Notes: generated from the letters alone by a model not told the origin. Shown: positions 8,640 through 17,996, counted from the stretch's first letter. The stretch is 64,000 nucleotides of DNA from UBA8752 sp965657965 (GCA_965657965.1 CBFHQM010000001.1:186001-250000); one strand, 5' to 3'. Made by a program: numbers and translations.

Positions 8640-9388
8640 GGCTGAAGGGTAAAGCAGACGTGCAGGGGCAAATCAATCAGGGGCCCGAAAAAGTCCGGGT
8701 CCAATGCCACATGCTCGGCCGTGATGTGAAGCTCCTCGACTTGGGGCATCGCAATGAACCCCGCCTCTCGAAGCGATTGGAAATAGGTAGTGAACGTTTT
8801 GTGAACCGCCTGAACCTCGACGGATTCCCCGTCTCTCCTCCATATTCTGCCGGGAAAAGGGACATCCACAGAGGACAGATAACCGCCTTTAGGCTCCATA
8901 AAAAATGGCCGCTCAGCGGGCTTGATCCAAGGCAACATGGGATGGGGAACGGTGAAGATGAACCGACCTCCTGGCTTCAGAATCTCCCGAACCCGACACA
9001 GAATTCGGGTCATGGCTGCTGTGTCCATGTAGTTGAACAAAAACACCGCAATCACGAGGTCAACCGCCTCGCCTTTGTGGCCAAATTCTGCCTTCCTTAG
9101 GTCCGACACTTGGTAAGTCAAATGCTCCAAGTCCATCGAAGCTGCCGTTTCATTGGCTCCGCGAATCATCGCTTCCGAGACATCATACCCCATCACAGAT
9201 GCGGCGCCCGCCATGGCAATTTGGCGGCCTACATACCCTTCTCCGCAACCCAAGTCCAGAACGGAAAGGCCTTGCACATTTCCGCATCGCTCTAAAACAT
9301 GGGGGCGGGCTGAATAATCCGACAACAGGATGGGTGCTTTGCGAACCCAGAGGTCGGCATGGCCGTCATAAATTTCTTTTGCTTCCAT
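8636..9388 (-). CDS. Class I SAM-dependent methyltransferase
   Basis: This 250-residue Rossmann-fold methyltransferase carries motif I, VLDLGCGEG, at 43-51 for S-adenosylmethionine binding. An acidic residue, D69, closes the second strand (VMGYDVS). A motif IV-like VDLVIAVFLFNYMD segment follows, then LKPGGRFIFTVPHP. The pattern is the Methyltransf_11/25 type that methylates small molecules, not rRNA or DNA. It sits between the HDO-like gene (11 bases upstream) and the TauD-like gene (four-base overlap), so the three enzymes are probably made together and may act on one substrate. The exact acceptor atom is unknown. Ubiquinone/menaquinone methyltransferases share the fold, but the neighbourhood gives no support for that role. 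Confidence 0.85.
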   Translation of the reverse strand: MEAKEIYDGHADLWVRKAPILLSDYSARPHVLERCGNVQGLSVLDLGCGEGYVGRQIAMAGAASVMGYDVSEAMIRGANETAASMDLEHLTYQVSDLRKAEFGHKGEAVDLVIAVFLFNYMDTAAMTRILCRVREILKPGGRFIFTVPHPMLPWIKPAERPFFMEPKGGYLSSVDVPFPGRIWRRDGESVEVQAVHKTFTTYFQSLREAGFIAMPQVEELHITAEHVALDPDFFGPLIDLPLHVCFTLQP

Positions 9389-9399
9389 GGTTCAGGGGC

Positions 9400-10143
9400 T
9401 TAACGATTCAGTTCCAACTCCAACATCCGGTCGCAAAACAGAGAACGGAGACTCAGTGCCTTCTGCATTCCTCGGCGCATGGCCTCCGCATGATTCGGAT
9501 TCGCCGCCACCAAATCTGCTGCGATGTTGAGCATGAGCTCACCATGTTCATCGTCGATTTCCGCGTGCAACTCGAAGAACACGTAATCCCTCCGTTGCAA
9601 ATCGGTGTGGTTTTGAATCGCCGCGATCAAAGGCCGATAGAAATGCTTGACAATGCTCTCTGTTCCCAGCCCCAACGCCCCGAGGGCCTCCGCCGCACTG
9701 GCCTGGCTCAGCTGCGCCATAAACAGGGACTTCCAGTCTTCAGCAATCTCGCCAGTGTCGCGAATTTCTGCTGCTCCGAGTGCCCTTCGAAAGCGGGCAA
9801 ACATCTCGGGGTGTGGGACCCCTTGGACCCATTCCGGACGGATGCCAATGGCCGCCAGTTCGGCCAGCTCATCCGCTTCAATCATGCCACTTTCCTCGCA
9901 CAGGTTTTCGAGGAGGATGCTTCGGTGCTTTTGGCTTTCCAACTTGCTCATGCAGAGCAGGAGGTAATTCTGAAAGGAAGAGGTGTACACCGCGTATTCT
10001 GCTGTGAACCTTTGTAACGCCCCAAGGGGGTCGGTCAGCGTCCCGTTGGCCAAAGCGGCCAGGTAAGGATGGTGCAAAGCCCGGTGGGCTTCGGCTTCAC
10101 CAAGCAACAGGGCAACACGAGAAGGTGGGGGCAAGGCGTTCAT
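9400..10143 (-). CDS. Heme-oxygenase-like diiron oxidase (HDO) family protein
   Basis: This is a 247-residue, mostly helical protein resembling the TenA/PqqC/CADD group annotated as iron-containing redox enzymes. Likely metal ligands are a C-terminal H193-x3-D197-x2-H200 cluster, matching the H-x3-D-x2-H ligand spacing of characterised HDOs. Further candidates are an ENLxEE segment (79-84), His111 in HPEMF, and Glu152. Members of this fold oxidise amino acids, fatty acids or amines with O2 (for example SznF, UndA and CADD), but substrates vary widely. It begins a tight set with a methyltransferase and a Fe(II) dioxygenase. The first-helix ligands are less certain than the C-terminal cluster, so a degenerate or single-metal protein is possible. 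Confidence 0.72.
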   Translation of the reverse strand: MNALPPPSRVALLLGEAEAHRALHHPYLAALANGTLTDPLGALQRFTAEYAVYTSSFQNYLLLCMSKLESQKHRSILLENLCEESGMIEADELAELAAIGIRPEWVQGVPHPEMFARFRRALGAAEIRDTGEIAEDWKSLFMAQLSQASAAEALGALGLGTESIVKHFYRPLIAAIQNHTDLQRRDYVFFELHAEIDDEHGELMLNIAADLVAANPNHAEAMRRGMQKALSLRSLFCDRMLELELNR

Positions 10144-10237
10144 GGCATTCGGGGTTAAGGAATGCCGTGAAATTCAACGACTTAGACTTGATTCTCTTTG
10201 ACGGGTGTCAGCCAATCAGATGACTTTCATCATGGCC

Positions 10238-12685
10238 TCAGCCTCGTGAACCGGGATTACCGATGTCCACAGAAAGCTCTTCCAAATCAACGTCTTCTTC
10301 TTCGTCGATGATTTCGAGCAAGGGCTCCTTGAAGGTTTGTGCGGTGATGTAGCGCTCAAAACCGAGCAACATTGAAGGCAACAACACCAAGTTGGTCAAC
10401 ATGGCAACCAAAAGCGTCGTCGACACCAGCAAGCCCAGCGCCCGGGTGCCTTCAAAGTCTGAAGCGAAGAACATCATGAAGCCGAAGAAGAGGACGATGC
10501 TCGTGTACATCATCGACACGCCCGTCTCCCGAACAGCCAGCAACACCGCTTCCCTCATGTTCCAACCACGCAAGTCCAATTCCTGCCTGTACTTGGCCAG
10601 CAAGTGAATCGTGTCGTCTACCGAGATTCCGAAAGCGATGCTGAACACAAGGAGGGTACTGGGCTTCAGTGCAATCCCGAAAAAGCCCATGACCGCCGCT
10701 GTGAAAATCAAGGGCACCAAATTCGGAAGCAAACTGATGGCCACCATCCGAGCGCTTCTGAACAGAATCGACATGATGGTGGCGATCACGAAAACCGCCA
10801 AGGCCAGAGAAACAAGGAGATTTTTGACCAGATAGGTGGTCCCTTCCACAAACACCACACTCGTTCCCGTCAAGATCACATTGTGATCCTCGGGGGGGAA
10901 AATTGAGTCGATTCGCAGGCGAAGTCGATCGGTCAACTCCCCCATCTCACGCGTTCCGATGTCGGCCACTTGCGCCGTAATCCGCACCGTTGTTTTGGCG
11001 CTGTCCAAGAATTTTCCGCCTCCGTCAATGCCCGAGCCCGAGGCCCCATTCAGATAGGGGCCCATGAAACTTTGCTCCCTGCGCGTAGGCAAGGCATACC
11101 GACCGGGATTGCCACCGAAGAAGCCTTGTTTGGCAAACTTCAAGCCATCCACAATGGACATGGAGCGCGAGATCTGCGCCTCATCGGCCAACACCGCCTG
11201 AAGCCGTTCCACCTTTTTCAAAAAGGACAATTGGGTTACCCGACCTGGCTTATTGGTTTGAACCATGACTTCGAAAGGCATGACCCCACCAAATCGGTTC
11301 TCGAACCAATGCAAATCCGCCAAAATCACATCCTCCTGTGGTAAATCTCCAGCGACGTTTCCCGTCACCCGAACCAAGGAAATCCCATACCCTCCAACCA
11401 TCAGTACGGCGATGGTCACCATGTACACCGCCCTGCGGTGATGGCTAACCGCGCGCTCGAGGCGACTCACAACAAGGAAGACCCAGCGCCTGTCCAGGTG
11501 CCGGACGTGTCTTTCTTTTGGAGGAGGAAGCCAGCTGAAAACCGAAGGGATGATCAGCAGGGAAATGCAGAACATGGACAGGATGTTCAACGAGGCGATG
11601 ACGCCAAACTCCCGCAGCACATCACTGGTGGTGAACATGAATGCCGCAAAACCCAAAGAGGTTGTGGCATTGGTCATAAAGGTGGCGTTGCCCACCTTCT
11701 TGACCATCCGCGTCAGCGCCAAGCCCTTGATGCCATGCCGCTTATACTCTGCGTGATACTTGTTGACCAAGTAGATGCAGTTTGGCACGCCGATCACAAT
11801 CATCAAAGGGGGAATCAACCCCATTAACGCCGTCAGTTTGTAATCAAAGAGCACAATGCTGCCCAGCGACCAAATCACACCCGTTCCCACCACGAGCATG
11901 CACACGGCCATTACGATGGGATTGCGGAAAAACAACAGCAGCAACAGCGCCGTTACAAATGCCGCCAAGCCAATGAACAGGCCCAGCTCTCTTTTGATTT
12001 TGGTGGTGACCTCCGTGCGGATGTACGGCAGACCCGACACGTGAACGTCGACCCCAGTGGCCTTCTCAAAACGCACCACTTCTTCCACCAGAAGCTCAAC
12101 CGATCGCCCACGGTTTTCTGAGTTGAATAAAGGGGCATTCACGTACACCATTTGAATGGTGGCGCCTCCTTCGGTATGCAAAAACCCCTCGTAAAATGGC
12201 AAACTTCGAAGCCGCTTGAGCAGCGTATCCAATTCCACTTGGTCGACGGGCTTGTGCTCAAAAACCGGCGACATCACAAACGACTTTGGCTCGTCCTGCC
12301 GAATCAATTCAACGGCGGTCCGATAGCCAAAGACACTGTCGACCACCTGAACATCCCATGGGGTTCCATCGGGACGAAGGCTGTCCACGGGCACCCGAAC
12401 GGCGCGCAGTGCAGAATCCAAATCCCACCATGCATGAAAGACGTCAATCGAGTCCAGACGACTGTCTTCGATGCCCAAGGCCACTACGTTGCCCTCCTCA
12501 CCAAATTCGTCTAAAAATGAATTGTAGGCCACCAAGGCCGGATCATCTTCGGGGAGCAACCCTCCGAATTTGTAGCGAATTCCCAACTCATCGATGCGCG
12601 TGGCCATCCCGGCTGTTACCAGAGCCAAGACAATGAGAATGGGGAGCCGTCCCCTGAGGATAAACGTTGCGAGCCGAGACCACAT
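10238..12685 (-). CDS. RND-superfamily (MMPL/Patched-type) exporter
   Basis: This is an 815-residue inner-membrane protein with the internally duplicated RND layout. A single N-terminal membrane helix is followed by a large periplasmic domain and a block of five hydrophobic helices, and the pattern then repeats. The two halves carry matching helix-end segments, NCIYLVNKYH in the first and DTIHLLAKYR in the second. The protein is shorter than tripartite AcrB-type pumps and resembles the MMPL/HpnN-like exporters that move lipids or other hydrophobic molecules. An acidic cytosolic tail rich in Glu and Asp closes it. It lies 94 bases upstream of the HDO-like gene on the same strand, so it could export the product of the tailoring enzymes. 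That link is inference. Confidence 0.85.
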   Translation of the reverse strand: MWSRLATFILRGRLPILIVLALVTAGMATRIDELGIRYKFGGLLPEDDPALVAYNSFLDEFGEEGNVVALGIEDSRLDSIDVFHAWWDLDSALRAVRVPVDSLRPDGTPWDVQVVDSVFGYRTAVELIRQDEPKSFVMSPVFEHKPVDQVELDTLLKRLRSLPFYEGFLHTEGGATIQMVYVNAPLFNSENRGRSVELLVEEVVRFEKATGVDVHVSGLPYIRTEVTTKIKRELGLFIGLAAFVTALLLLLFFRNPIVMAVCMLVVGTGVIWSLGSIVLFDYKLTALMGLIPPLMIVIGVPNCIYLVNKYHAEYKRHGIKGLALTRMVKKVGNATFMTNATTSLGFAAFMFTTSDVLREFGVIASLNILSMFCISLLIIPSVFSWLPPPKERHVRHLDRRWVFLVVSRLERAVSHHRRAVYMVTIAVLMVGGYGISLVRVTGNVAGDLPQEDVILADLHWFENRFGGVMPFEVMVQTNKPGRVTQLSFLKKVERLQAVLADEAQISRSMSIVDGLKFAKQGFFGGNPGRYALPTRREQSFMGPYLNGASGSGIDGGGKFLDSAKTTVRITAQVADIGTREMGELTDRLRLRIDSIFPPEDHNVILTGTSVVFVEGTTYLVKNLLVSLALAVFVIATIMSILFRSARMVAISLLPNLVPLIFTAAVMGFFGIALKPSTLLVFSIAFGISVDDTIHLLAKYRQELDLRGWNMREAVLLAVRETGVSMMYTSIVLFFGFMMFFASDFEGTRALGLLVSTTLLVAMLTNLVLLPSMLLGFERYITAQTFKEPLLEIIDEEEDVDLEELSVDIGNPGSRG

Positions 12686-12749
12686 AGAAGAGCCGGCAAA
12701 GGAAAGACAACTGTGGCGAACAGATGCTGTTGTGGTGAATATGCCGGAT

Positions 12750-12757
12750 TAACTTTG
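12750..12757 (+). promoter_or_regulatory. Putative -7 element of the lpdA promoter
   Basis: TAACTTTG matches the Bacteroidota TAnnTTTG consensus. A TTG at 12730-12732 lies 17 bases upstream as a candidate -33 box. The predicted leader to the lpdA ATG is under 20 bases. It lies in the divergent gap between the RND exporter gene and lpdA. Confidence 0.5.
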
Positions 12758-12779
12758 CACTCCAACCCGTTCTCCCCTC

Positions 12780-14183
12780 ATGGACAAGTACGATCTCGTG
12801 ATCATTGGCGCCGGCCCCGGCGGATATGTAGCCGCCATCCGTGGCGCCCAACTCGGATTCAAGACCGCCCTCATAGAGAAGCGTGGCACCCTCGGTGGCA
12901 CCTGCCTCAACGTGGGCTGCATTCCGTCAAAGGCGCTTCTGGACAGCTCGGAGCACTACCTCAAGGCAAGCAAAGAATTCGACATTCACGGCATTCAGGT
13001 CGGCTCCTTGAACATTGATTTCCCCCGCATGATTGCCAGAAAGCAAGAAGTGGTGGACCAAACAGTGGCCGGCGTGGACTATCTGATGGAGAAGAACGGC
13101 ATCACCGTCCTTCATGGGACAGGTGCATTCGTGGATGCCCACACCATCGAAGTCTCACCGAAAGATGGCGAGGCCAGCCGCATTCAGGCCGAACGCGTGC
13201 TCATTGCCACAGGATCTGAACCCGCATCCTTGCCCTTCATTGAGCTCGATGGCCAACGGGTCATCACTTCCACAGAAGCTTTGGAATTGCCGGCACTTCC
13301 CGAGAAAATGGTGATCATCGGTGGTGGGGTCATTGGTCTCGAACTCGGTTCGGTCTACGCCCGTTTGGGTACCGAAGTGCACGTGGTGGAATACCAAAAC
13401 GCCATCATTCCCACCATGGACCGCACCATGGGCAAGGAGCTGCAACGCGCCATGAAGAAAATCGGCGTCAAATTTCACCTCTCTCACGGCGTCAAAGAAG
13501 TGGTCAATGCCGGCGACAAAGCCATTGTCAAGGCCGACAACAAAAAAGGCGAGGAAGTGGTCTGGGAAGCCGACTACTGTCTGGTGGCTGTGGGTCGAAA
13601 GCCCTACACCGAGGCCCTCTCCTTCGATAAGGCCGGTGTGGCTTTGGACAACCGAGGACGGGTGGAAGTGGATGGTCACTTGCGCACCGCTCAGCCCCAC
13701 ATCTACGCCATTGGCGACGTGGTCAAAGGGGCCATGCTCGCACACAAGGCCGAAGAAGAAGGCATTTATGCGGTTGAGCACATGGCGGGACAAAAGCCCC
13801 ACATCGACCACAACCTCATCCCTGGTGTGGTCTACACTTGGCCAGAAGTCGCCGCAGTGGGCCGCACGGAAGAGCAGTTGAAAGAGGCCGGCGTAGACTA
13901 CAAAACAGGAAGCTTTCCGTTTAAGGCGTCCGGCCGAGCCCGAGCTTCGATGGACACCGACGGTGTGGTGAAAGTGTTGGCAGACGCTGCAACAGACGAA
14001 GTTTTGGGGGTTCACATTTGCGGTCCTCGCGCCGCAGACATGATCGCCGAAGCGGTCGTGGCCATGGAATACCGTGCGTCTGCAGAGGACATTGGCCGAA
14101 TGAGTCACGCTCACCCCACCTTCACTGAGGCTCTAAAAGAAGCCGCGTTGGCCGCCACTGGGGACCGTGCTCTGCATATCTGA
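12780..14183 (+). CDS. lpdA: Dihydrolipoyl dehydrogenase (E3)
   Basis: This FAD-dependent disulfide oxidoreductase re-oxidises dihydrolipoamide in the 2-oxo acid dehydrogenase complexes and glycine cleavage system, giving NADH. The 467 residues include the FAD-binding GAGPGGYVAA motif at 10-19 and the redox-active C42-x4-C47 pair in GGTCLNVGC. A second dinucleotide fold (GGGVIGLELG) binds NAD. At the C-terminus the catalytic His445-Glu450 pair sits in HPTFTE. All essential residues are present. It opens the plus-strand block and has its own promoter-like element. It is separated by about 10 kb from sucA/sucB, so the complex is encoded at two nearby loci. Confidence 0.96.
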   Translation: MDKYDLVIIGAGPGGYVAAIRGAQLGFKTALIEKRGTLGGTCLNVGCIPSKALLDSSEHYLKASKEFDIHGIQVGSLNIDFPRMIARKQEVVDQTVAGVDYLMEKNGITVLHGTGAFVDAHTIEVSPKDGEASRIQAERVLIATGSEPASLPFIELDGQRVITSTEALELPALPEKMVIIGGGVIGLELGSVYARLGTEVHVVEYQNAIIPTMDRTMGKELQRAMKKIGVKFHLSHGVKEVVNAGDKAIVKADNKKGEEVVWEADYCLVAVGRKPYTEALSFDKAGVALDNRGRVEVDGHLRTAQPHIYAIGDVVKGAMLAHKAEEEGIYAVEHMAGQKPHIDHNLIPGVVYTWPEVAAVGRTEEQLKEAGVDYKTGSFPFKASGRARASMDTDGVVKVLADAATDEVLGVHICGPRAADMIAEAVVAMEYRASAEDIGRMSHAHPTFTEALKEAALAATGDRALHI

Positions 14184-14245
14184 CCCAAAAAACGAACCCC
14201 GCCGCGTCATCCTTGTTGATTTTGGACCCTGCGAAACGAACGTTC

Positions 14246-15280
14246 ATGAAGACCGGCATCCTCCTCATCAATCTCGGTACCCCAGACAACCCGCGACCCG
14301 CTGCAGTGGGTCGTTACTTGACTGAGTTTCTGTCCGACGGACGCGTCATCGACATTCCATGGATTCCACGACAGATTTTGGTTCGCGGCATCATCTCTCC
14401 CTTGCGTCGATTCAGCAGTTCAAAAGAGTACAAAAAAGTGTGGACTGACGCCGGTTCGCCCCTTCTGCTCCATGGAAAAGAATTGACCCGAAAGGTCAAG
14501 GAACGCTGTATCGAGCTGTCTCAAACGCACCCCGAACTCGGAGAATTGCACGTCCATTTTGCCATGCGCTACCAAAGCCCAGGCATGCCACAAGTCATGG
14601 AAGAGATGCGACAAGCGGGCTACGACCGGGTGTTGATTCTTCCGCTCTATGCGCAGTACGCATCGGCCACAACAGGAAGCACGCACGAAGAAGCCATGCG
14701 AATCATGTCCAAATGGTATGTGATTCCAGAAATCCGCATGGTCAGCCAATATTGGGACGACGAAGGTTATTTGTCCTGCTTCGAAAACCGCGCCCGGGCG
14801 TTTGACTTGGAGGCCTACGACCACATTTTGTTCAGCTACCACGGCGTGCCCACCCGCCAAGTGGACAAGGTTTACGAAGACAGGCGGTGCGCAAATCACG
14901 CTTGCGAAGACGAAATCAACGAGGAGAACAAATTTTGCTACAAGGCCACGTGCTATGCCACCACCCGGGCATTGGTCCAGCGCCTTGGCATTCCGGAAGA
15001 CCGTTATACCGTTTCCTTTCAAAGTCGACTCGACAAAAAGTGGCTGACTCCATTCAGCGACAAAGTCATTGAAGAGCGAGGCAAAGCCGGCGACAAAAAA
15101 TTGCTGGTTTTCTCTCCTGCTTTTGTGGCCGATTGTCTGGAGACCACCGTCGAAATCGGTGAGGAATACGTCGAGATTTTCGAGGAGCACGGGGGAGAGC
15201 ACCTCGACTTGGTTCCCAGCCTCAACGCAGAGGACGATTGGGCCGATGCGGTGACTCACTTGATCCAACGCCATCTTTGA
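14246..15280 (+). CDS. hemH: Ferrochelatase
   Basis: Ferrochelatase inserts Fe(II) into protoporphyrin IX to form protoheme. The 344-residue protein starts MKTGILLINLGTPD, the standard N-terminus. An upstream in-frame TTG would add an atypical leader and is not preferred. Landmarks include LPLYAQYASATTGS, the SYHGVP segment with the metal-handling histidine, and the C-terminal FSPAFVADCLET stretch with the conserved acidic patch of the active site. Several cysteines lie near residues 230-245 (CANHACE and CYKATCYAT), but I would not claim an iron-sulfur cluster. It follows lpdA by 62 bases and is three bases from pabB. hemD is also in the window, about 37 kb downstream. Confidence 0.95.
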   Translation: MKTGILLINLGTPDNPRPAAVGRYLTEFLSDGRVIDIPWIPRQILVRGIISPLRRFSSSKEYKKVWTDAGSPLLLHGKELTRKVKERCIELSQTHPELGELHVHFAMRYQSPGMPQVMEEMRQAGYDRVLILPLYAQYASATTGSTHEEAMRIMSKWYVIPEIRMVSQYWDDEGYLSCFENRARAFDLEAYDHILFSYHGVPTRQVDKVYEDRRCANHACEDEINEENKFCYKATCYATTRALVQRLGIPEDRYTVSFQSRLDKKWLTPFSDKVIEERGKAGDKKLLVFSPAFVADCLETTVEIGEEYVEIFEEHGGEHLDLVPSLNAEDDWADAVTHLIQRHL

Positions 15281-15283
15281 AGG

Positions 15284-16630
15284 GTGAACCCCCTTGCCCA
15301 TCCACCACAATCTTGGGTCCCTGATGTCTCGGGGCTCAAAGGGCGTCAGCCATGGCTTTTCCTCGACGCACAAGACCCGAGAAAGCCCCACGGGTATCTC
15401 GCCATTGGTGTCAAACGTTCACTGACCCTTGATCACCCCACAACAGAGGCCTACACCGAAATTGCAGACTTCGTTGGTGCTGCCGAAGGGCGCTGTTTTG
15501 GCTGGATTTCCTACGACCAACTGAGCGCGCATCCCCTGTTAGATTTGCCAGATCAACCAAGTGCTGCCGTCCCCCTCCCTGTGGTTCACTGGGTTGAGCC
15601 GGAAGGCCTTCTTGCATTTCGGGGGTGTGGCCCCACAGCCGAGTTGAATTGGATGACTGCGCCAAATGCTGAGGACGCACGGCTTGCCGAAGCCGCCATT
15701 CGCAAACCCCGTTTGGCTTCAACTCAACGTCCCAAAAGCCCAATCCACTTGGGCAACAGCAGCCTCAATCGTCCCCGCTACACTTCGGCCTTCAAAAAAG
15801 TGCATGCACACATCCACCGAGGTGACGTTTACGAGCTCAATCTGTGTCGCGAAATTTCGGGGCCATGGCATGGCCAGTGGGATGCCGCCGCAGCGTTTGA
15901 ACAACTCGTTGACGCGACCTCGGCGCCCTTTTCGGCGATGGTTTCCTGGAACCATGTCGACATTTTATGTGCGAGTCCGGAGCGCTTTCTGCGTCGGCAG
16001 GGACCCCGTCTGATTTCCCAACCCATCAAGGGAACGGCGCCCCGTCATGCTGACCCTCAAAAGGACAAGGCCATCGCTGAGGTCCTGCGGACCGACAAAA
16101 AGGAAAGGGCAGAAAACGTGATGATCACGGACCTGGTCCGCAATGACATGAGCCAAGTGGCCCTGCCAAGCTCAGTTTCTGTGGATGAGCTGTGCGCCAT
16201 TTACAGCTTCCGAAATGTCCACCAAATGGTGTCCACCGTGAGCTGTGATGTTCGGCCCGATGCGGGATTCGACGACATTTTGCACGCCGCATTTCCCATG
16301 GGCAGCATGACCGGCGCCCCGAAAATCCGGGCCATGGAAATCACGGCAGAAGTCGAGCCTGTGCGCCGCGGCTTGTACTCCGGAACACTTGGGTGGGCGG
16401 AACCCAATGGCCAAGGGGGCGTGGGAGATTTTGACCTCAACGTGGTCATTCGCACCGCCATGGTCGACCCAAATGCCGCGCGATGGGGCGTCCACGTAGG
16501 CGGCGCCATCACCGCCTTGGCCGAGGCAGATTCAGAGTGGGCCGAAACCCAATTGAAAGCCCAAGCTGTTCTCAACGCTTTAAATGCTGAAGAGAAAGAT
16601 GAACCTTCAACCGCTTCACATGGCCGATGA
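15284..16630 (+). CDS. pabB: Aminodeoxychorismate synthase component I
   Basis: This chorismate-utilising enzyme makes 4-amino-4-deoxychorismate, the precursor of p-aminobenzoate for folate. The C-terminal chorismate-binding domain holds NLCREISG, ASPERF, the PIKGTAPR motif at 247-254, DLVRNDMS and GSMTGAPK. The lysine in PIKGT (K249) is the residue that separates PabB from anthranilate synthase TrpE, which has alanine there. The N-terminal part (about 1-150) is poorly conserved, as usual. It starts at a GTG three bases after the hemH stop. No pabA amidotransferase or pabC lyase is adjacent. Confidence 0.9.
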   Translation: MNPLAHPPQSWVPDVSGLKGRQPWLFLDAQDPRKPHGYLAIGVKRSLTLDHPTTEAYTEIADFVGAAEGRCFGWISYDQLSAHPLLDLPDQPSAAVPLPVVHWVEPEGLLAFRGCGPTAELNWMTAPNAEDARLAEAAIRKPRLASTQRPKSPIHLGNSSLNRPRYTSAFKKVHAHIHRGDVYELNLCREISGPWHGQWDAAAAFEQLVDATSAPFSAMVSWNHVDILCASPERFLRRQGPRLISQPIKGTAPRHADPQKDKAIAEVLRTDKKERAENVMITDLVRNDMSQVALPSSVSVDELCAIYSFRNVHQMVSTVSCDVRPDAGFDDILHAAFPMGSMTGAPKIRAMEITAEVEPVRRGLYSGTLGWAEPNGQGGVGDFDLNVVIRTAMVDPNAARWGVHVGGAITALAEADSEWAETQLKAQAVLNALNAEEKDEPSTASHGR

Positions 16631-17990
16631 TTGGCGCACACTAACGGCGGCGGTTCAAGACAGCTTGACCCAAGCAAAGGTCCCCGCCCACCAGAAGGTG
16701 TGGGTTGCGGTATCCGGTGGCGCCGATTCTATGGCGCTGCTTTTGGCCACCCACGCCGTTCATGGGCATGTAGGGGTGATCCACGTGGATCACGGATTGC
16801 GTGAAACGTCCAAACGAGACTGTGAATTTGTGGAGGCCGAAGCGCAACGATTGGGCTTGAACTGCCGCACCCATATCGCTCAAGGATTGGCCGAGCGGTC
16901 AGCCAATCGTGGCGAGGGTTTGGAAGCCGCCGCACGCGCAGAGCGATACACTTGGTTTTCCGAAGTCGCGGGCGACCAAGGCATTGTGTTGTTGGGGCAT
17001 CACGCGGGCGACCAAAAAGAAACTCAGCTGCTCCATTGGCTTCGGGGAAGCCGCCCCGAAACGTGGAGTGGCATGGCCAAATGGACCACCGAACGCGGCT
17101 ATGCTGTGGGCCGGCCTTTCCTTTCTCTTCCGAAAAGCGCCCTCGTCCAGGCCTTGAAAGCACAAAACATCACGTGGCTTGAGGACCCTTCCAACGCAGA
17201 CCCCATCCACCTTCGCAACCGCGTTCGCCATGAACTCTTGCCTTTGCTAGAAAACATGCGGCCCGGGTGGTCCGACGGCATGTACCGGGCAGCAGCCGTG
17301 GCCAAGGAATGGGAAGTCCACACCCGGTCTTTGCTCGTTGACCTGCCGTCAGACGCTCTGCCCCTGAGCGTCCTGAATCAAGCCCCCTCCAAAATGCAGA
17401 TGATGGCCTTGTGGGCAAAACCCTATGGTTTTCGGGCCACGCAACTCGACACGTTGATGGCATTGGCTCTTCCCGATGCCGAAGTCGGAAGCCGTGCCGA
17501 CTCGATTCATCATTCCATCTGGCGTGAGCGAGACGCCCTGGTGGCACGTTCCGGCCATGCCGCGCCATGCCCAACTTGGTCTTTTTCCCCCCACCCCAAA
17601 CACGCTCCAATAGGGAGCCTGCACACACCAACAGGCACGTTGTCATGGTCCTTTGTACCCGCATCTGCTTCGGAAATCGACCCGAACGATGGCTCTGCTC
17701 AACTTTCCTTCGACACCCTTTCCCCACCCTTGACATTGAGGCCATGGAAAGACGGCGACCAGATGGCCCCGATTGGGATGACCGGTCATCAGTCCGTCTC
17801 CAACATTTTGACCCAACGCAAAGTCGACCATCTGGCCCGACAGAGTGCTCTCGTGGTGACCAGTCAGTCGCACATTGTTTGGCTGATTGGACATCGCATT
17901 CATCGCGATTACGCCATGGCCATGCCGTCCTCACAACTGACCGCAACCGCTCCCCAGTGGACACTTCTTCTGGGTTGGGAACCTGAATAA
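16584..17990 (+). CDS. tilS: tRNA(Ile)-lysidine synthase
   Basis: TilS attaches lysine to cytidine 34 of the tRNA-Ile that reads AUA, using ATP, and so sets its codon and amino-acid identity. The PP-loop SGGADS is at residues 44-49 (VAVSGGADSMALL), followed by HVDHGLRE and LLGHHAGDQKET, all family hallmarks. The C-terminal half carries the LTLRPWKDGDQMAPIG substrate-binding domain segment. The start overlaps the end of pabB. ATGs at 16599 and 16620 are also possible, the latter giving a more typical short N-terminus. At 468 residues it is the long, E. coli-like form with a C-terminal domain. Confidence 0.93.
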   Translation: MLKRKMNLQPLHMADDWRTLTAAVQDSLTQAKVPAHQKVWVAVSGGADSMALLLATHAVHGHVGVIHVDHGLRETSKRDCEFVEAEAQRLGLNCRTHIAQGLAERSANRGEGLEAAARAERYTWFSEVAGDQGIVLLGHHAGDQKETQLLHWLRGSRPETWSGMAKWTTERGYAVGRPFLSLPKSALVQALKAQNITWLEDPSNADPIHLRNRVRHELLPLLENMRPGWSDGMYRAAAVAKEWEVHTRSLLVDLPSDALPLSVLNQAPSKMQMMALWAKPYGFRATQLDTLMALALPDAEVGSRADSIHHSIWRERDALVARSGHAAPCPTWSFSPHPKHAPIGSLHTPTGTLSWSFVPASASEIDPNDGSAQLSFDTLSPPLTLRPWKDGDQMAPIGMTGHQSVSNILTQRKVDHLARQSALVVTSQSHIVWLIGHRIHRDYAMAMPSSQLTATAPQWTLLLGWEPE

Positions 17991-17996
17991 ATTTGG

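Noticed and set aside
9400..10143. CADD-like p-aminobenzoate synthase as a second folate route beside pabB
   Set aside because: The HDO fold and a Tyr at position 27 invite the idea, but the lysine expected in CADD is not at the matching place, pabB is present, and the genes are on different strands about 5 kb apart.
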